Assembly (NCBI RefSeq): GCF_014287585.1
Contig: NZ_JACOOJ010000077.1
Coordinates: 1-5,268 of the forward strand
Source of the DNA: Parabacteroides hominis
GTDB taxonomy: Bacteria; Bacteroidota; Bacteroidia; Bacteroidales; Tannerellaceae
DNA length: 5,268 nt
Reading direction: 5' to 3'
The position numbers and the translations under genes were made by a program. Below the pieces are notes generated by a model, which did no database searches, was not told the origin of the DNA, and worked only from the letters and a program-made list of their open reading frames with translations. Positions 5,002-5,268 of this stretch are shown here, one piece after another (position 1 is the stretch's first letter; each line of letters begins with the position of its first letter).

Positions 5002-5268
5002 TTATTCCTCCTCTTCGTTTGTATCAAAAAGATTTGCCATCATATCAACAATATTCGTCTGGATATTGTCTTCAGCTCCCAATACGGCATTACTGATATG
5101 CTTCTTTTCTTCGATAATCCTGTAGAGCTTCTGGTCGATCGTCCGACGGCCAAGCAGATAGTAACAGTTTACAGAATCTTTCTGCCCGATACGGTGCGCC
5201 CGGCTTTCTGCCTGATCGCAATCGGCATACGTCCAAGGAAGTTCGATAAAGGCAACATCGCTGGCAGC
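5002..5268 (-). CDS. SNF2-family DEAD-like helicase, C-terminal end (5' part outside window)
   Basis: The minus-strand frame is open from the window edge at 5268 to TAA at 5002-5004, giving the last 88 residues. The sequence FIELPWTYADCDQAESRAHR followed by IGQKDSV is helicase motifs V-VI of the SNF2/SWI2 superfamily 2 group, with the arginine finger in the QAESRAHRIGQ motif. NCYYLLGRRTIDQKLYRIIEEKK then matches the usual brace-like segment, and the protein ends in an acidic tail (FDTNEEEE). Phage SNF2-like helicases usually sit in early DNA replication modules. The start and the ATP-binding half are outside the window. The gene is read away from the tail and lysis genes and precedes the sigma-like gene. 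Confidence 0.92.
   Translation of the reverse strand, partial: AASDVAFIELPWTYADCDQAESRAHRIGQKDSVNCYYLLGRRTIDQKLYRIIEEKKHISNAVLGAEDNIQTNIVDMMANLFDTNEEEE

Noticed and set aside
1..5268. tRNA genes, attachment sites, insertion sequences or CRISPR arrays
   Set aside because: I saw no cloverleaf-forming sequence, transposase, terminal inverted repeats with target duplication, or regularly spaced repeats on either strand.

Overview
This window looks like part of a prophage, or a closely related mobile element, from a Bacteroidales bacterium (Bacteroides or Parabacteroides type). The evidence is a run of short phage-like genes on the + strand (tail-tip protein, small conserved phage protein, membrane/coiled-coil protein, M15 cell-wall peptidase, spanin-like lipoprotein). 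It is supported by a promoter matching the Bacteroidetes consensus TTTG-N19-TAnnTTTG, moderate G+C, and weak ribosome-binding sites in front of several genes. The host assignment is inferred; no host gene is present to settle it.

Layout, left to right. (1) 3-1250, +: the C-terminal 415 residues of a tail-tip/receptor-binding protein. It has GxITTG motifs, a VF..TAP..NDLWVDG motif, two IRxWxGG...VDxSGxV repeats, and a distinctly AT-rich 3' end. (2) 1290-1646, +: a small unrecognised phage protein. (3) 1647-1773: an intergenic stretch with two hairpins. One is built as an intrinsic terminator for the opposite strand. (4) 1774-3005, +: a compact lysis cassette. It encodes a single-TM coiled-coil protein (holin candidate), an M15 peptidase (endolysin candidate) and a lipoprotein with a C-terminal TM segment (unimolecular spanin candidate), and it ends in a strong rho-independent terminator at 3041-3071. 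(5) 3078-4145, +: a self-contained promoter-plus-gene unit laid out like a phage moron. It encodes a 339-residue protein whose central part resembles the His/Cys caspase-like (clan CD, CPD/C80-like) peptidase fold. (6) 4146-4319, +: an open frame without a start codon and with different base composition, probably the tail of a displaced gene. (7) 4334-4368: a perfect 13-bp hairpin where the two transcription directions converge. (8) 4372-5268, -: a sigma-70-like protein preceded by the C-terminal end of a SNF2-family helicase, the edge of an oppositely transcribed early/regulatory block.

Together the + strand genes make the end of the late region: adsorption, then lysis of all three envelope layers. 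The moron-like gene sits just beyond the late terminator under its own host-type promoter, so it could be expressed in the lysogen. It is the most interesting element here: a predicted cysteine peptidase-like protein of unknown purpose whose N-terminus resembles the leader of some polymorphic-toxin/effector proteins. Its role (anti-host, anti-competitor, superinfection defence or secreted effector) cannot be decided from the sequence.
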